Assembly (NCBI GenBank): GCA_024138025.1
Contig: JAMXBD010000237.1
Span: forward strand, 620,001-684,000
Direction of reading: 5' to 3'
Source of the DNA: Combretum micranthum
Taxonomy: Eukaryota > Streptophyta > Magnoliopsida > Myrtales > Combretaceae
Length of the DNA: 64,000 bases
The translations under genes and the position numbers were made by a program. Shown one piece after another: positions 1 to 13,100 of the stretch (position 1 is its first letter; every line of letters starts with the position of its first letter). The notes beneath the pieces are model-generated. The model saw nothing but the letters and a program-made list of their open reading frames with translations, searched no databases and was not told the origin of the DNA.

Positions 1-2193
1 GATCCTATAAATAAACGTGCATAGGCATGCGATATGTATATAGAATATTTGTGGAGAGTACCTTTTGTAAATTTTTCTAATGTAAAATAGAGAGAGAATT
101 CTTGAGTAAAAGAACTATTTCTTCTTGCTAAGGAATCTCAAAAGTTTTCTAGGTAAATTCATTGTAAACCCGACATTTGATTTGTAAGACTCTATGCTTA
201 ATTTGTAATTTCGTCTTTAGTTCCATATTATTTTTTTAGAAATTATGCTTAATGTCTGCATCCATGACGAAATAATCATTTAACTTAGGCTTTGTGAATC
301 CAAGATATGATTCTTGTGATTTCAAAGTATTTTAACAAATATCACTGGGTATTTGTAATTAGTAGCTAAAACTAAATTTCATGGGTCTAAACGAGTGGTG
401 CACTTTTTAGATTCATGTCTGATTTCAACCGAATAGATTGAGAGATCATTTTTTTGGATAGCTTTGGGCCACTAATAGAGTTGCTCATAATCACCTTGAG
501 AGAGCGATGGCGAAGCTTTCTCTCACTTATTTTTTAAAATTCATTAAGTTAGTTTTAAAACAAAGGATTCGTAAACTTTATGCTGATCTAGATTACTAAT
601 AACTTATGAAGAGATTCTGGTGATTTGGTCCAGATCTGGAGTCACTAACCTTGAAAGAGGCTTTAACTTACCTCAATGGATTCAACAGTGCAAATCTATT
701 AGTGAACAACTCATGAGTTTGTCAAGAAATCACATGATAAGGACTTGGTGAACCAATCCCTAAGGCTTTTTCTTGCATTGACAAGCTTATCTTACAATTT
801 GTTATGAAAACATGTATATATGCATTAACCTAATATAAGTTCTTTTTTTTTTTTTAATATTCTGCTGAATTTTCTTGGGCTAGATAATAGAAGGAAAATA
901 AGTATAGTAGATGGCAACGATTCCTTAGAATACGACCTAATATTTTCTATGTACTCAATAAGTGCACTTATCTAATGTTGATAGTTGCGATCGAAGTGAT
1001 TAAACTCATTAGTATATTTTATAAATTTTTGAAAACTTCAACTTTGTGTTCTTAAATGTTTTTAACCCAACTAAATGACACAAACACCACATTTGATTCA
1101 ATTTACTAAATATTGATTCTTTTTTTCTCCTTGAAATACTAATACCTTATTTCAATTTACCCTTACGGTTATACTTTCTAGTGTAATTTACTCCAATGGT
1201 AAATATATATGATCCCTTACTCTCATGCATGTCTTGCTACAACAATCGTGAGAATGGATAGTTATCTAGCAATAGGTCCATGGAACATGTGGGTACATTA
1301 GCAATAGTGCTATTAAGCGTGTTTCTCCCTAATTGAAGATGAGCTTAACTAGTCAGTTTTACCTAACTTCCTTAACCTACGTCCTAGTTTGGATGTACAT
1401 CACATCACATGGAAAAGGACAATAGGCTACTCGCAAATTTCATGACATGCAATCGGTGTAGATGATAGGGGCATAATAGGAAAAATGCCCAAAGAGACAT
1501 CAACAATGTAACCAAATGATGGTTTCAATTTAATGCACACTGCATTTGTTTAGTCGTGCACGCAACATATGTTTAGCCCAACTTTTTTCTTTATGAAATT
1601 GACATTTTCTTCTTTTTCTTTGTCATAGAAGATGGAGTCGGGCCCATATGGCCCATCAATTCTCATATAGTAGAGGTCACATACATCGTAGGCCATCTAA
1701 AGAGATCAGGTAGTGTCATTGATAATCTAACCTTCTCTTTAATTAATGCATTCACCTAACACTTGTATAATTGCAAATTATTGTTATGTGTAGGTTTGAG
1801 AGGATATTCTACTAACAGTACAATGCCCACAGTGGTCGCTTAAACATGAGGAGGCATAGATTATATTGGATCCATGCATGTTTCCATATGTCGAGTAGAT
1901 CCAGCTTATCCCACCACATCCATTATGATGTCCAATAAGTACATATTAGGAATATTATAGGTAGCTCATTAGATGGAATGGTGTACAATAGGTACATGAT
2001 GGGAGATATTATGTACAGCTCATCATTCGACCTAAGCTCCTATATCACTCTAGCTATTGATTACCACATTAATCCTCATAAAGGACAATCTAAGCCATCA
2101 AACCTCGATGTGGATATGAGGGAGAGTGTCATGTAATTTCAACATCTTAGCCAAATACGGCTCCTCTTCAGTTTGACCAGCTAAGGGAGCAGG
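1..2193. other. AT-rich intergenic DNA, no gene seen
   Basis: No coding exon, RNA gene or complete mobile element could be supported here. Around 1920-2035 two imperfect copies of a unit with the words CAATA(A/G)GTACAT and AGCTCAT lie in tandem, each roughly 55 bp. The rest is AT-rich with short poly-T runs, for example near 842-855. Confidence 0.5.
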
Positions 2194-5100
2194 TGATGTG
2201 ATCCCCCTAATTTTACATAACTTGATTATAATAATTACTAAAAATATAATATAAGATTGTAAAGAACTATAATAAAAAGTCACAGAAATCACTCCCAATT
2301 TTCGCAATTTAAAATTATTAATATTAAAAATATGAAAATTTGATTATAGTTAGAAAAATTAAAATTCTTACCAATAAAATTTGAGAATGCAAATTATGAC
2401 TTCCATAACTTTAAACAAATAATGATTGATAATAAACCAATCGTTACTGTAAAATTTAAAATCATTTCCCTTAAGTTCAATACTTAGAAAAATAAGATTC
2501 TAATAATGATACAATGATTTTCAAATTATCCTTAATATTTTAATACTATAAAATAACACTAGAAAATTTACTATTATTAATAATTAGGATAAATAATTCC
2601 TATATAGTAAAAGATAATGTCATGTGACAAGAATTAATAATTCAACAAATACTCATAATTGACCTTAAATTTCAATTACAATAAAAGACAATTAATTTAT
2701 TAGAACCTATTAGTCATAAAAAGATAGTTTAAAAATAAATCAATTGAATTATAAAATACACAAAAGATAAAAAAAAAAAACTAATCAATACTAAAGAATC
2801 TAGATCTTAATTAAATATTTGAATTATACTAATATTTTAGCTAGAAAAATTTGAGCCTACAAAGAATAAAATCCTAATTTAACCAATTAAACCCAAAATT
2901 TTTCATATTAGTAAAAATAAAAATAAATGCAAATATAAAAATATGAAGTCAATGTAGGACTCAACAAAGACCCTAGAATAGAACTACGAATAGTAATGAA
3001 TCTATATATAACTTCAAACCCTAAAACAAAGTTAGATAGTAATAGATATCATGGATAAGATTTTGTAGTGGGTATCGAAAAACTCAAAGTATAGAACTAA
3101 TTAAGATAAGATTTCACGAATTATTAAAAGGTAAATAATCAATAAAGCTTACAGTTGGAAAATAATAATTTAAGAATGAACCATTAAATTATAAATATAC
3201 AATAGAAACAAAAATAGATCTATAACTAACAATCTAGACTCCAAATAATGTTTAGATTGCACCATTATTCTAGTTAGAAAATTCTAAAGCTCTTAGAGAC
3301 TGAAACTGAAATTGGCTTATTAAGCTTAAAAAACCTTAAACATGTAAGATAAAGCCCTAAAAATAATTAATCATGTAAACTCTAAAACAAATTTGAACTC
3401 AATGATATTCTAAAAAATTTGTAGAAGCCTTAAATAAATTTTTGGGATATAAATCCTAAATAAATGATCTAAATATACCATTTAGCTTAATAAACTACCT
3501 AAAATTAAGATAATTAATTAATTAAATTAATATTATATTAATATATATACAAATTCAGCGCAAATGGAAAGTGATTTACGGCTAATATGTTCTTGGTTTG
3601 CATCAGCTGAAATTTGCAAAGAAAATAGGTCAAATTAGGATAAGAAAGTCAAGAGAAAAGAGTCGTATAGCCAATCAAAATTGTCCAAATTAACAAATCA
3701 ATTAATGCAAGTAAATCCATGCAAATACAAGTTGAATTTCGGTTAAGCAAATTGATCCTTCTTGTCTAAAAAATGCTATTGCTCCTCATCTATAAAAACA
3801 CACAATAATTAGCTACAAAACAAAGCATTAAAACAATACAAAAACAACCCACAACCATAGCCTCAAACAACAACAAAAATACACATAAACATAGCCATTA
3901 ACAAAGCTTCAAACAAGGCATACATATACAAGCTTAGAAGGGAGCAAGTTAAGGTATGGAAAAATTCATTTTGATTTAGTTTAAGTATTAAACACTGGCT
4001 TAAACAATGTTTTCATTAATTTTAGGTTCGAGTTAGATCTGGCAAGGTGGTTAGCAACCCAAACTCAGCTCTTCCAAGGTAATATCTAACCTTAAAACTT
4101 CATGTCTGTATTATGATATGAATAGAAACTAGAAAAATCATATAATATGAGGATTAAGAGATGTTATAGATGCTAATATATTCCAAAGAGTAGTATATGG
4201 TCATGGAAAAACACTTAAAAATCATTAAACATGCAAGTATATTATATATAGGAAGAGAAAAGTTCTAAAAAATAAATCGGAAAAAGGAAGAAGATAATGA
4301 ACAGTGCCTACATCGTCCTTATGCCAACAGTGTACATGGCCAAGCAAGACGGTGTACGCGGGTAGGCCGACAGCCTTCAAGTTGACGTGCATAGGAATAA
4401 AGCTGCGTAATTTTGAAACACGAAATTTTGCATGAACGCCGGCAACATATAATATAACGTCGGCAGTGTACATAGTTAAGCTGGCGGCCTTCGAAACTAA
4501 CATTCCCTAAAACAAAGTTACGTAAAATTTACACGAATACCAGCATCCTAGAGTTCAATGCCAGCAGCGTTGAATGCTCGCGTACGTGCAAATTCTCCCT
4601 TGAGGAAGTCTGTTTTGTCCGTAACAAATTATAATATATCTATATAAAGGGAGAACAAAAGGTAAAAAAATTAATAAGTAAATAAATATAAAAATATTTT
4701 TAGATTAGTAGGATTAATATTTGTTAAGAATTAAACTTAGTAATAGTTACAAGTAGAAAACACTTTTATTATAATAAATGAATAGATTAAGTTATAATAA
4801 TTACCCGATAATTATCTTATATAAGTAAAAATACAAGAATAAAAAATATGAAAATGTTATATTTAAAGATAATGTGATTCTCATAAATAACAAATAACAA
4901 CATGAAATGAGATTAAGATAAACATGATGAAAATAAATAATAGAAAATAATATTAGTTACCATAAGATGGTCAAACTAAAGAACAATGTAAAAAAATAAT
5001 GATGATGATAATAAAATACTGAACTATTAAACAAAAAATCTATAATTATTCGATGAAATAAAATTTAAGTTTAGTAAATATTTTATATATATTTAAACTC

Positions 5101-6832
5101 TAGAAAACTACGAATAAGTTAGAAAAAATAATATTAATTAAATAACTAAATACTAAATGTAAATATATAAGTAATAGAAATTTCAAAGAAAATTAACATA
5201 AGACATATAAGGTTGACAAACGAAGAAATAATAAAAATTCAATATGGACACTAATAAAAGAGAAACTTAAATAAATATAGAATAAAGAAGACGCTCTAAA
5301 TAAAAATAGTTGTCAATTAAGCAAAATGAAAATAAAATAAATAGTAAATATCATTTACCTTAAGATAGACATATTAAAAGACTACATAAACAATAAAAAC
5401 TTAATGATAGGATTATTAAATAAGATTCAAAATATTCTATAAAATCAGGAAGACTTCTCTTATATAAAATTCTACAACTTTAATAAAAAAATATAACTTA
5501 TATAAAGTTAAGGCTTCTAGCTAAGTAAACAAAAATATATTAAATTTTCTAACTATGATATGAAAGAATATTGTTAATATCATTATATAAGAAAACAACA
5601 TAGTTATAGATATATGTTATCTCATTTTATAGGAAAAATAGAATAGTTCTTGGATTTCCAGTAGCATATTGCAACAAATTAGCGAGGATAACAGGTGAAT
5701 AACTTTAACCTTACCACATTGTTTGTGCTTATAATATAGCTGCATTTGTAATAATATATTAAACTGATATGCATGTGGGATTGTATACTGAATGATGCTT
5801 GATGTATGGTTGATTGCCAAAATATCATAATATAAACGATAATTCTATTGTATAATAATTACCGTATGAAGCATGTTGATGTTTGTCTATGAATTGTATG
5901 ATCACCTTGAATCAAACTAAAAACAAATGGTACCATAAATGAAAATGGACATACATTGCATAATTTGCATACACTACATTAAAAGGAGTGGTGACCCGCT
6001 ACGTATTAGCATTTTGGTTCTGTAGTAATACGCTTGATATTTCTAGATGACATTTTCCTAGTTCTACACAAGAGTACCTTTGTTCTGTTCGATTCCATAA
6101 GAACCAAATGGCATCGAAGGAGCGCCGCTCGTGGTATTGACGTGAAAGGGCTAATACTTAATTGAGTTTCTTTATTCCAAGGATAAGAGTGAAATGTTTA
6201 AAATTAATTTGTGAGAATTTATGATACCCATTCTTTCTTGGCTCTCTAATTCTCTTAGGCATGGTATATCACTCATCATGGCTTCCTTCCAACCCCGATG
6301 AGAAGGCGTAAATCTATATCCTGTTTGGATTCGGATTATTCAAACTTGTACTTGTACATATGGTTGATTGTTGCATGACATAAGTTTGCTAATTAAACTT
6401 GTTGTTACTGCTTGATATGTGGTCTGGTCAGGTTATCTCACTGAGCCCGTGGTTTACTCACCCTCCAACAGTTTTTGTGCAGGAACAATACTAGCTGGGA
6501 TTGGCTAGGATTGTATGTGAAAAGTGATTCTACATCAAACCTTATTGAAATTAGATATGTAGATTATAATGAACTTAGAATGCAAATTAGATAACTTGTA
6601 TAATCAAGTAAGATCTTGTATTTAGTTGGTTTATACGTAATTTTTATTATTTGGTAGGAGGTACAGATTCTCTGCGATCCTGATAAGCTATAGAAAATTG
6701 GATTCCATAAAAATTTTAAATAAAGATATAATATCCATGTAATTAAATTTTACGAAGTAAATAAATAAAATAGAGTCTTGTTATCCAAACTTGCAAAACG
6801 ATTCTCATATTACGAGTGCACATGTGGTGTGA
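2194..6832 (+). mobile_element. LTR-like block, possible Ty3/gypsy (chromovirus-type) LTR remnant
   Basis: The left edge reads TGATGTGATCCCCCTAA and resembles the left edge of the block at 17489 (TGATATGTCCCCTAG). The right side, near 6820-6832, reads GTGGTGTGATAAC and recalls the GGGTGTTACA edge at 19549. A TATA-like TATAAAAA lies at 3791-3798, followed by an A/C-rich leader-like stretch. GC-richer islands occur at 4300-4620 and 5990-6500. Long LTRs with CCCC near the start and GTTACA at the end are common in plant gypsy chromoviruses; that assignment is inference. I see no target-site duplication, no polyprotein and no second LTR, so this may be a decayed solo LTR or a chance pairing of edges. 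Short open frames inside are not coding-like. Confidence 0.3.
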
Positions 6833-7456
6833 TAACTCTAGGGCAATCCTACTATGCCTTATTTTGAAGCGTGTCAGGTGACATGACAAGCCACATATTG
6901 ATGACCATCCATAGCTAGAGGAACAAAATGGTTAATCTATATCACAAATCACTGACACCTTCATTAGGAAGAATTGAAGAAAAAGATAGGATGGTTATTG
7001 GCATGATTTTGGCTATTTTGAGTGGTTAGACTGATATATCTTTTTTTTTTCACACTATTGAAGTAGTCTGGGCTTAGACGTAACATCTTCTTCTTTGACA
7101 ATTTGCTACAACATGTACCTTCACTCACCCATTTTATGAATAAGTTTTGGGTGGAACTTATTTGGGAATAAGTTTCAAAATTTAGCCTAGATCTATACAA
7201 AAACTAGAGACTTGCTTGGCATATGGACTTTGCACTGTCCCAAGCAACTTGCAATTAAGATGCTATATGCAATTACTCCATTAAATTCAATTATATTAAG
7301 TACCATAAATGTCCGATCTATTTGCACCCTCAACTTGACCATGCAGTACTCTTTAATATTCTTTTATATTATCATGCACTTCATATTATTTTCTAATCAA
7401 ATTTATAGCTATTACCAATTACCTTTTTTGAACATAAAAGGTCTTCTTTATATATA
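6833..7456. other. Spacer without recognised features
   Basis: AT-rich sequence between the LTR-like block and the palindrome. Two short open frames of about 80 codons, one per strand, have no recognisable domain. Confidence 0.4.
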
Positions 7457-8609
7457 GGGACAATGTCATGCTCACACCTCAACTTTACATCTTTTGCAAT
7501 TATATAACTAATATTTTAACATTTCAAATTATATACATAATTAGATATTTAGTTGTCATTGTCTATAACTCGTCTCTTTCCGTTAGGTATCATTATCTCT
7601 ATCATTATATCCTATCAATCACGATGCGACACCTGTAATATCTTACATTGTATTAAATATTAATGCCAAGTATCTTGCCACACAGATAAAAAAATCCACG
7701 TCATACAAAACAGTAGATTAAAAAAAAACCAAAACAAAAACATCAATTAAGCTAAAAGACAACGTTATCTTTTTGCGAAAAAACTAAATCAAACAATACC
7801 TTAAATCACATGATACAAAATCTTAAAACTAAATACTAAACTATTTAAGAAACGTACCATCTATCTACTAGAAGCTAACATAAAAAGTTTAGATCAATGG
7901 AAACCCTAGGTTGTAGACCCTACAAGCCCTTTGTTGTTGAGAAGATTACTCGGAAAAAAAAAAAAGTCATCTTCGTATACACCAGCCACTATTACGACTA
8001 TGGGAAGACTTTGACGAGCCCATAAAATACAAAGATGACAATTTTATTTTTTTTTTATTTTTTATTTTTGCTTTCAAGCAATCTTCTCAACAGCAAAAGG
8101 ATTGTAGGGTTTACAAAAAGGGATTCTATTGATTTAAACCTTTTTTATGTTAGCTTTAAGAAATGGATGGTAGAATTCTGCAAACGATTCAGTATTTATT
8201 GTTAATATTTTACATTGTGTATATAATGCTTTGTTTGGATTTGCTTTTCTGCAAATAGTAAAAGATTTGGGAGTGTGTGGATGAAAGTTTTATTTTTATC
8301 TTGTATGTATCGTTGTTTTTCGGTTTAATGCTTTCGTTTTTTTTTTTTAATCTTACACTAATTATATGTATATATATATATATATATATATCTATATGAC
8401 AAGTGACTTGGCATCAACATTTAATACAACATAAGAGATTATAGATATTGCATTATGATTGATTGGAGGTGATGATACAGATAATGATAGTTAACAGAAG
8501 GACACAGGGATATAAATATTGTTAACGCTTATAATTTGATAAGTTAAAATATCAAAGTGGATAATTATAAAATGACGTAAAAATGAGGTGTAGAGGGCCA
8601 CATTATCCC
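7457..8609. mobile_element. 1.15 kb near-complete palindrome: foldback / Mutator-like element
   Basis: The left arm (from 7457, GGGACAATGTCATGCTC) and the reverse complement of the right arm (from 8609, GGGATAATGTGGCCCTC) match over roughly 500 bases each, with scattered mismatches and small indels. Matching pairs include CAATTATA/AATTATCC near 7500/8560, GCGACACC/GCAATATC near 7626/8450, and a clear pair AGCTAACATAAAAA at 7873 with its complement near 8150. GTTGAGAAGATT at 7936 pairs with AATCTTCTCAAC at 8080. The arms almost meet at the centre (~7990-8020). The 9 bases outside each end agree at 7 of 9 (TTATATATA left, TCTTATATA right), which fits a worn Mutator-type target duplication. No coding region is present. 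A (TA)n tract sits in the right arm near 8368-8392. Confidence 0.75.
8368..8392. repeat. (TA)n microsatellite
   Basis: About 12 alternating TA units in the right arm of the palindrome. The left arm has no equivalent, so it probably expanded after the element formed. Confidence 0.8.
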
Positions 8610-10158
8610 TCTTATATACATAGATATATATTATCGTAGGGGGAGTGAACTTAGGCAATCGAGGAGGCCAACTGGAATCACTTTAAAGCAGGCGCATTTC
8701 TATCAAGTAAATTTAAAAAGTAGCCAATTCACCATTTATCTTCCGCCACGTATGTTCATGTCCTCGTTCTATTTCAAACAAGCAATGTTTGGACAAAATC
8801 ATTGGAAAAAGCGACCTTTTCTTCATCTTGGGGAGCTAAATTCCGAACTCTGGTCATGATTCACGGGCATGCATGAGAAATATACCACGTGTTTGACCAC
8901 CCGTATAGCCTCTGTTGGCATGGCACATAGAATGGGGAACATAATATAGGCAGCATCAAGACAACGGCATCACGTGACTATCCACGATTTATTAGGGATT
9001 GAGGAGTCAACTAAACAAACCGTTCATATTTACCCAAACTTAAACATATATAATTTATTAGATAAATAAAATAAACCTTACATTAAACAAGTAGTTTATG
9101 AAATCTAGTATAAATTTTACGATATTTATCTTTATTAATTTAATCAAACTTAAATTGAGATACTGATTTGATTTCTATATAAACCATAGAAATGAAAGAA
9201 CTACATTGATCCAATCAGGGTCTAGTATTTATATCTATAATTTAATATATGGATAGGATCTATATCAACTAAAATATTAATCGATTCTAATTAAATTTAG
9301 ATAGATATTATTTTAATTAAATATCATATTTCTTAAAAATATCAAACTTAAAACAATTTTTATTGAATCGGGCTCAAACTGTCGAATGATACTTCAAATC
9401 AAGCCCAAATTTATGTAATTGAGCTCACTCTATATATTCGGTCAAAAAAAAAAAAAAAAAAGCTCACTCTATATAACACAATTCCATTTATCTATAACCC
9501 TACGATATATCAACCAATGTGCCCATGAATCAGGTGCTCTTCATGTTGCAGTGCAGTTGCAGTACTAACATTTTCTGCTATTTCCAGGAATCAATATTAA
9601 AATAACATCTAGAATCATGTGATCCCAATTCATAGAGCGGCATTTAGAGCACATGGCTTGTGTCTTGGACTTCAGAAAGCCTCAAGGACCTGCTTTTGAT
9701 TGCCATGGCGTGGCACGTCCTGGCCTAACCTGCCCGGACAAGGCAAGTTGCCACAGAAACAAATCCATAATTCCAATCAAAGAAAACCCGCAATTAGGCA
9801 AGGTCAAAGCTAAAAGGATCTCTTAGGAAGTAATAGGAACTCATATATATTTAAGATCCTTAATGCAACATCCCTCATCTACTGAAAACCAATGTCACTT
9901 TTGTCCCAAGTGAAATGCTGAAATGATATGATCAGAAGACAAGGACTTAAGAATCTTTCCCATCTTTGGATAATTAATTTCCATCAATCAACATACAAAA
10001 CTGCCATTACATTATCAATAAATAACTTTGCTCCAAAACCAAGTAAATAAAGAAAAACTATTTCAGTTAGTGAAGCTGCAAAAGCTTAAAGCAAAATGAA
10101 AGAATACAGATATACATGGGAGAAATTACACTACATTCCTAAAACCGTAAATTGATTT
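8610..10158. other. Spacer downstream of RPL24; possible old regulatory DNA
   Basis: No gene seen. The part at 8640-9000 is less AT-rich and looks single-copy. It holds two CACGTG (G-box core) palindromes, at about 8887 and 8974, the first followed at once by TTTGACC (W-box-like). A poly-A run of about 18 lies near 9446. The stretch 9620-9790 is also GC-richer, with GCCATGGC. The last ~150 bp before 10158 would contain the RPL24 3' untranslated region. Confidence 0.4.
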
Positions 10159-13100
10159 CTATGATGCTGCAGCTGCTTCTTCAACTTTCCCTTTGCTTTC
10201 CTTGAGCTTCTTCCAATTTTCTGCATCGTCTATGATCTCACCAGTTTTTATTAGATAACGGACCCTTTTTCCATTATCAAGCATTTTATGGCCTACCCGA
10301 CTAGCCACTTCCTTCTCCTTTGAGTAAAGCATCACATTAGAGCTGTGAATGGGTGCTTCAATCTGTAGTAAGAAGTACATCAAATGATGTTATGTACAGG
10401 GATTAGCATAAAATTAAGAGAAAGGGTTATGATTTGCATCTTTCTTTCTAAAATGAGTTCGAAATCTTTATTAAGACATAAACGTGTACAAAATTATTAT
10501 TTTTTATTTATCCTGTGTTCTAAAAAGGTTGCACCAGACATCTTCCAGCCAAAAGATTAGCAAGCGTAAAAAGGGGAGCTCATTGAAATTTAAAGAAGCT
10601 TGTCAAATTATTAAATGAGAATCCAACTGGCATTATGAACAAGATTTACTCATTGGGCCTTGAATCTAACTATCTAGCCATTGTGAATTTCACTACTATA
10701 AATATGTACTTATGAGAAAGAAGCTTTTAGGTATGCTTTTACTAACAAACAAAGAAATGGATATAGTGAAGAACCTTAATTATTTGTCCTTTTTCACCTT
10801 CTTCTCTGCTCTTCACATGTTTTGTCTTCAAGTTAATATCTTTGATAACTAGCTGCTGTTGTGCTTGAAAATCTTAGAATTTCCCCAATTTACCCTTGTC
10901 TCGCCCAATATACCTTACAGTATCACCAACCTTAACATGCATCTTATGTAAAACAGGAAGACTGTTGGGCTTACAATCCTTTCGCTCCCATCGTTTAAGC
11001 TGCCAATGAAAAGGAAAATTTACAAATTAAATCAACCTCCTCGATAAAAAGCTTCACTTTCTTATGGTTGAGTTTATGAACCCATGATGTCCACTTTGAA
11101 AAATCTAAAGTGCGGAGGACAGCTTAAATATGTGGGCAAGCTTTTGAGGCACATCCAAAGTCAAAGCTAGTGGGTTATGACAATTGGCTCAATTTCATAA
11201 GTTCCCCATGCTAAAGATACTGGCAATTGTTCCCAATAGTGATATTGAAAGGCTCTTCCAGTACATCTCAAACATGGAAAAACTTCTTTCATTTTAAACC
11301 TAAAAGGAAAAAAGATTGATTCATAAGCTTTATTCATCTGCCTTGATACAGAGAATGAAGGCATTCTCCCTGACTAAAACTAAATGATATTGAGATCATA
11401 TCAAAGTAGTTAAATAAACAGCTAATGCTATTATCAGCAAGCTTAGCTTGTCACCTCCATCATTCTTTCTCATCCAAACTCGTACGAAGAGTCTATGACC
11501 AGTAGCAAGGAAAACATGGAACTTAAGCATACACACGCATGAATATGTGCAAGAGAGAGAGAGAGAAGTAGAAGAGAAGACAGGAGAGAAATTTCAAGAG
11601 TGCTAACCGTGCAATAATGAGGCATGGTTTCTCAGCTAACTTGCCCTGCAGATATGTAAAAAACATTATTGAACCTAAGTTGAACATACTATTGAACTCG
11701 GAATATGTAAGGAGTAAAAATCATAAAGTAACTGCTTTTTACGTATCAAGTATGAGAGCCATCAAGGCAACAGCACAAAGACATGTCTAACATCTCCCCC
11801 CCCCCCCCCCCCCCCAAACCAAAAAAGGTATGCATCTAACATTTTCCAGATCAATTAATAAAAAGAAAAATGTTTACCAAGAATAAGCTAATGCAATGCG
11901 GAGAAAGAACAACAGAAACCTAGCATAAGTACCATAGACAAAAAAACAGATGAAGCGCAATGAACATCAATATTTTTTACTTAATTGGTGTAGCATATGC
12001 AACCAAAAGGAGAACACTAGTTGGAGAAATTAGCTTAATAAGGCCACTGATCTTCACAGAAAAGTTATTGGGGGAAATTTTCATTGTAAATTCTGAATAT
12101 CTTATAAGAATGGCCTAGCATTTGCACCAAAAGATGGTTTTCCTTACAGAGAACATTACCTGAATGAAATTTCTTTCCATTATTGCACAGGGGTGTTCTT
12201 ATTCTGCTATAGGAAGATAAATCATACTCAAAAACAACAGACAGAACCTTTAATGGATCATCTTGATTTGCTGGAGAACACAAACTTAATAGAAAATAAT
12301 TTTTTCATGTGAAATCTACATTTAGTCACAAAAGCACAATGGGATTTTCTAACAAATTTGCATGTGGAGCAATTTAACATACCTTGCATATACTTTAGGC
12401 TTATTTTAATTATCTTAGCATATAAGGTAGTAGTATTCATTCTAAACAATATGCTCGTTTGCACACTAGATGATACAACAAAAAAAGAGGATTATCAACA
12501 AAAATGGTACCTAAATTTTTGCAAAATATTCAATCAAATACCTGAAATTTCATTTTAAACAATTTGGTAACTGAACAAAGTTTTCATTTCAGATACCAAA
12601 GTTATTAAAACCAAATTTTAGGAATGAAAAAAGTCCATAAAAACTTTGTTCATGTACCAAATTGTTCAAAACCAAAATTCAATACTGCTTAAACCTTTTG
12701 CAAATGTTTAGAAACCATTTTTTACATTATTCAAGGAAAAAAAAAATTACATAGTACAATAACTGCACCATTTGCAAAGACAGAGTAAAAAAAAGGTGTA
12801 AATGAGTCAAATTACTCATGACTTATTTGAATTCAACTTGATTCAATTCAAGAATAATCAAGTCAAATTCAAGCTTGAGTTACTTAAATAATTCATCAAG
12901 TTACTCAAATAGTTTATTAAGTCAAGCTAAAGTTGCATAGTGCTTGGCCCTCCCAGCACGTAAGTCAAATAAAGCTCAAGCCAACTATAAATATTAGTTA
13001 AGCTTGAGTCTAGTTTAGATATAAATGCTATTATAATTAGAGAAGGAAAATGTTTTTAGATAAATTGAACTTTAACAAGCTCGACAAATTGAGCTTGAGC

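Noticed and set aside
4225..4503. 92-codon minus frame
   Set aside because: Falls in a GC-richer part of an LTR-like block; no domain and no homologue recognised.
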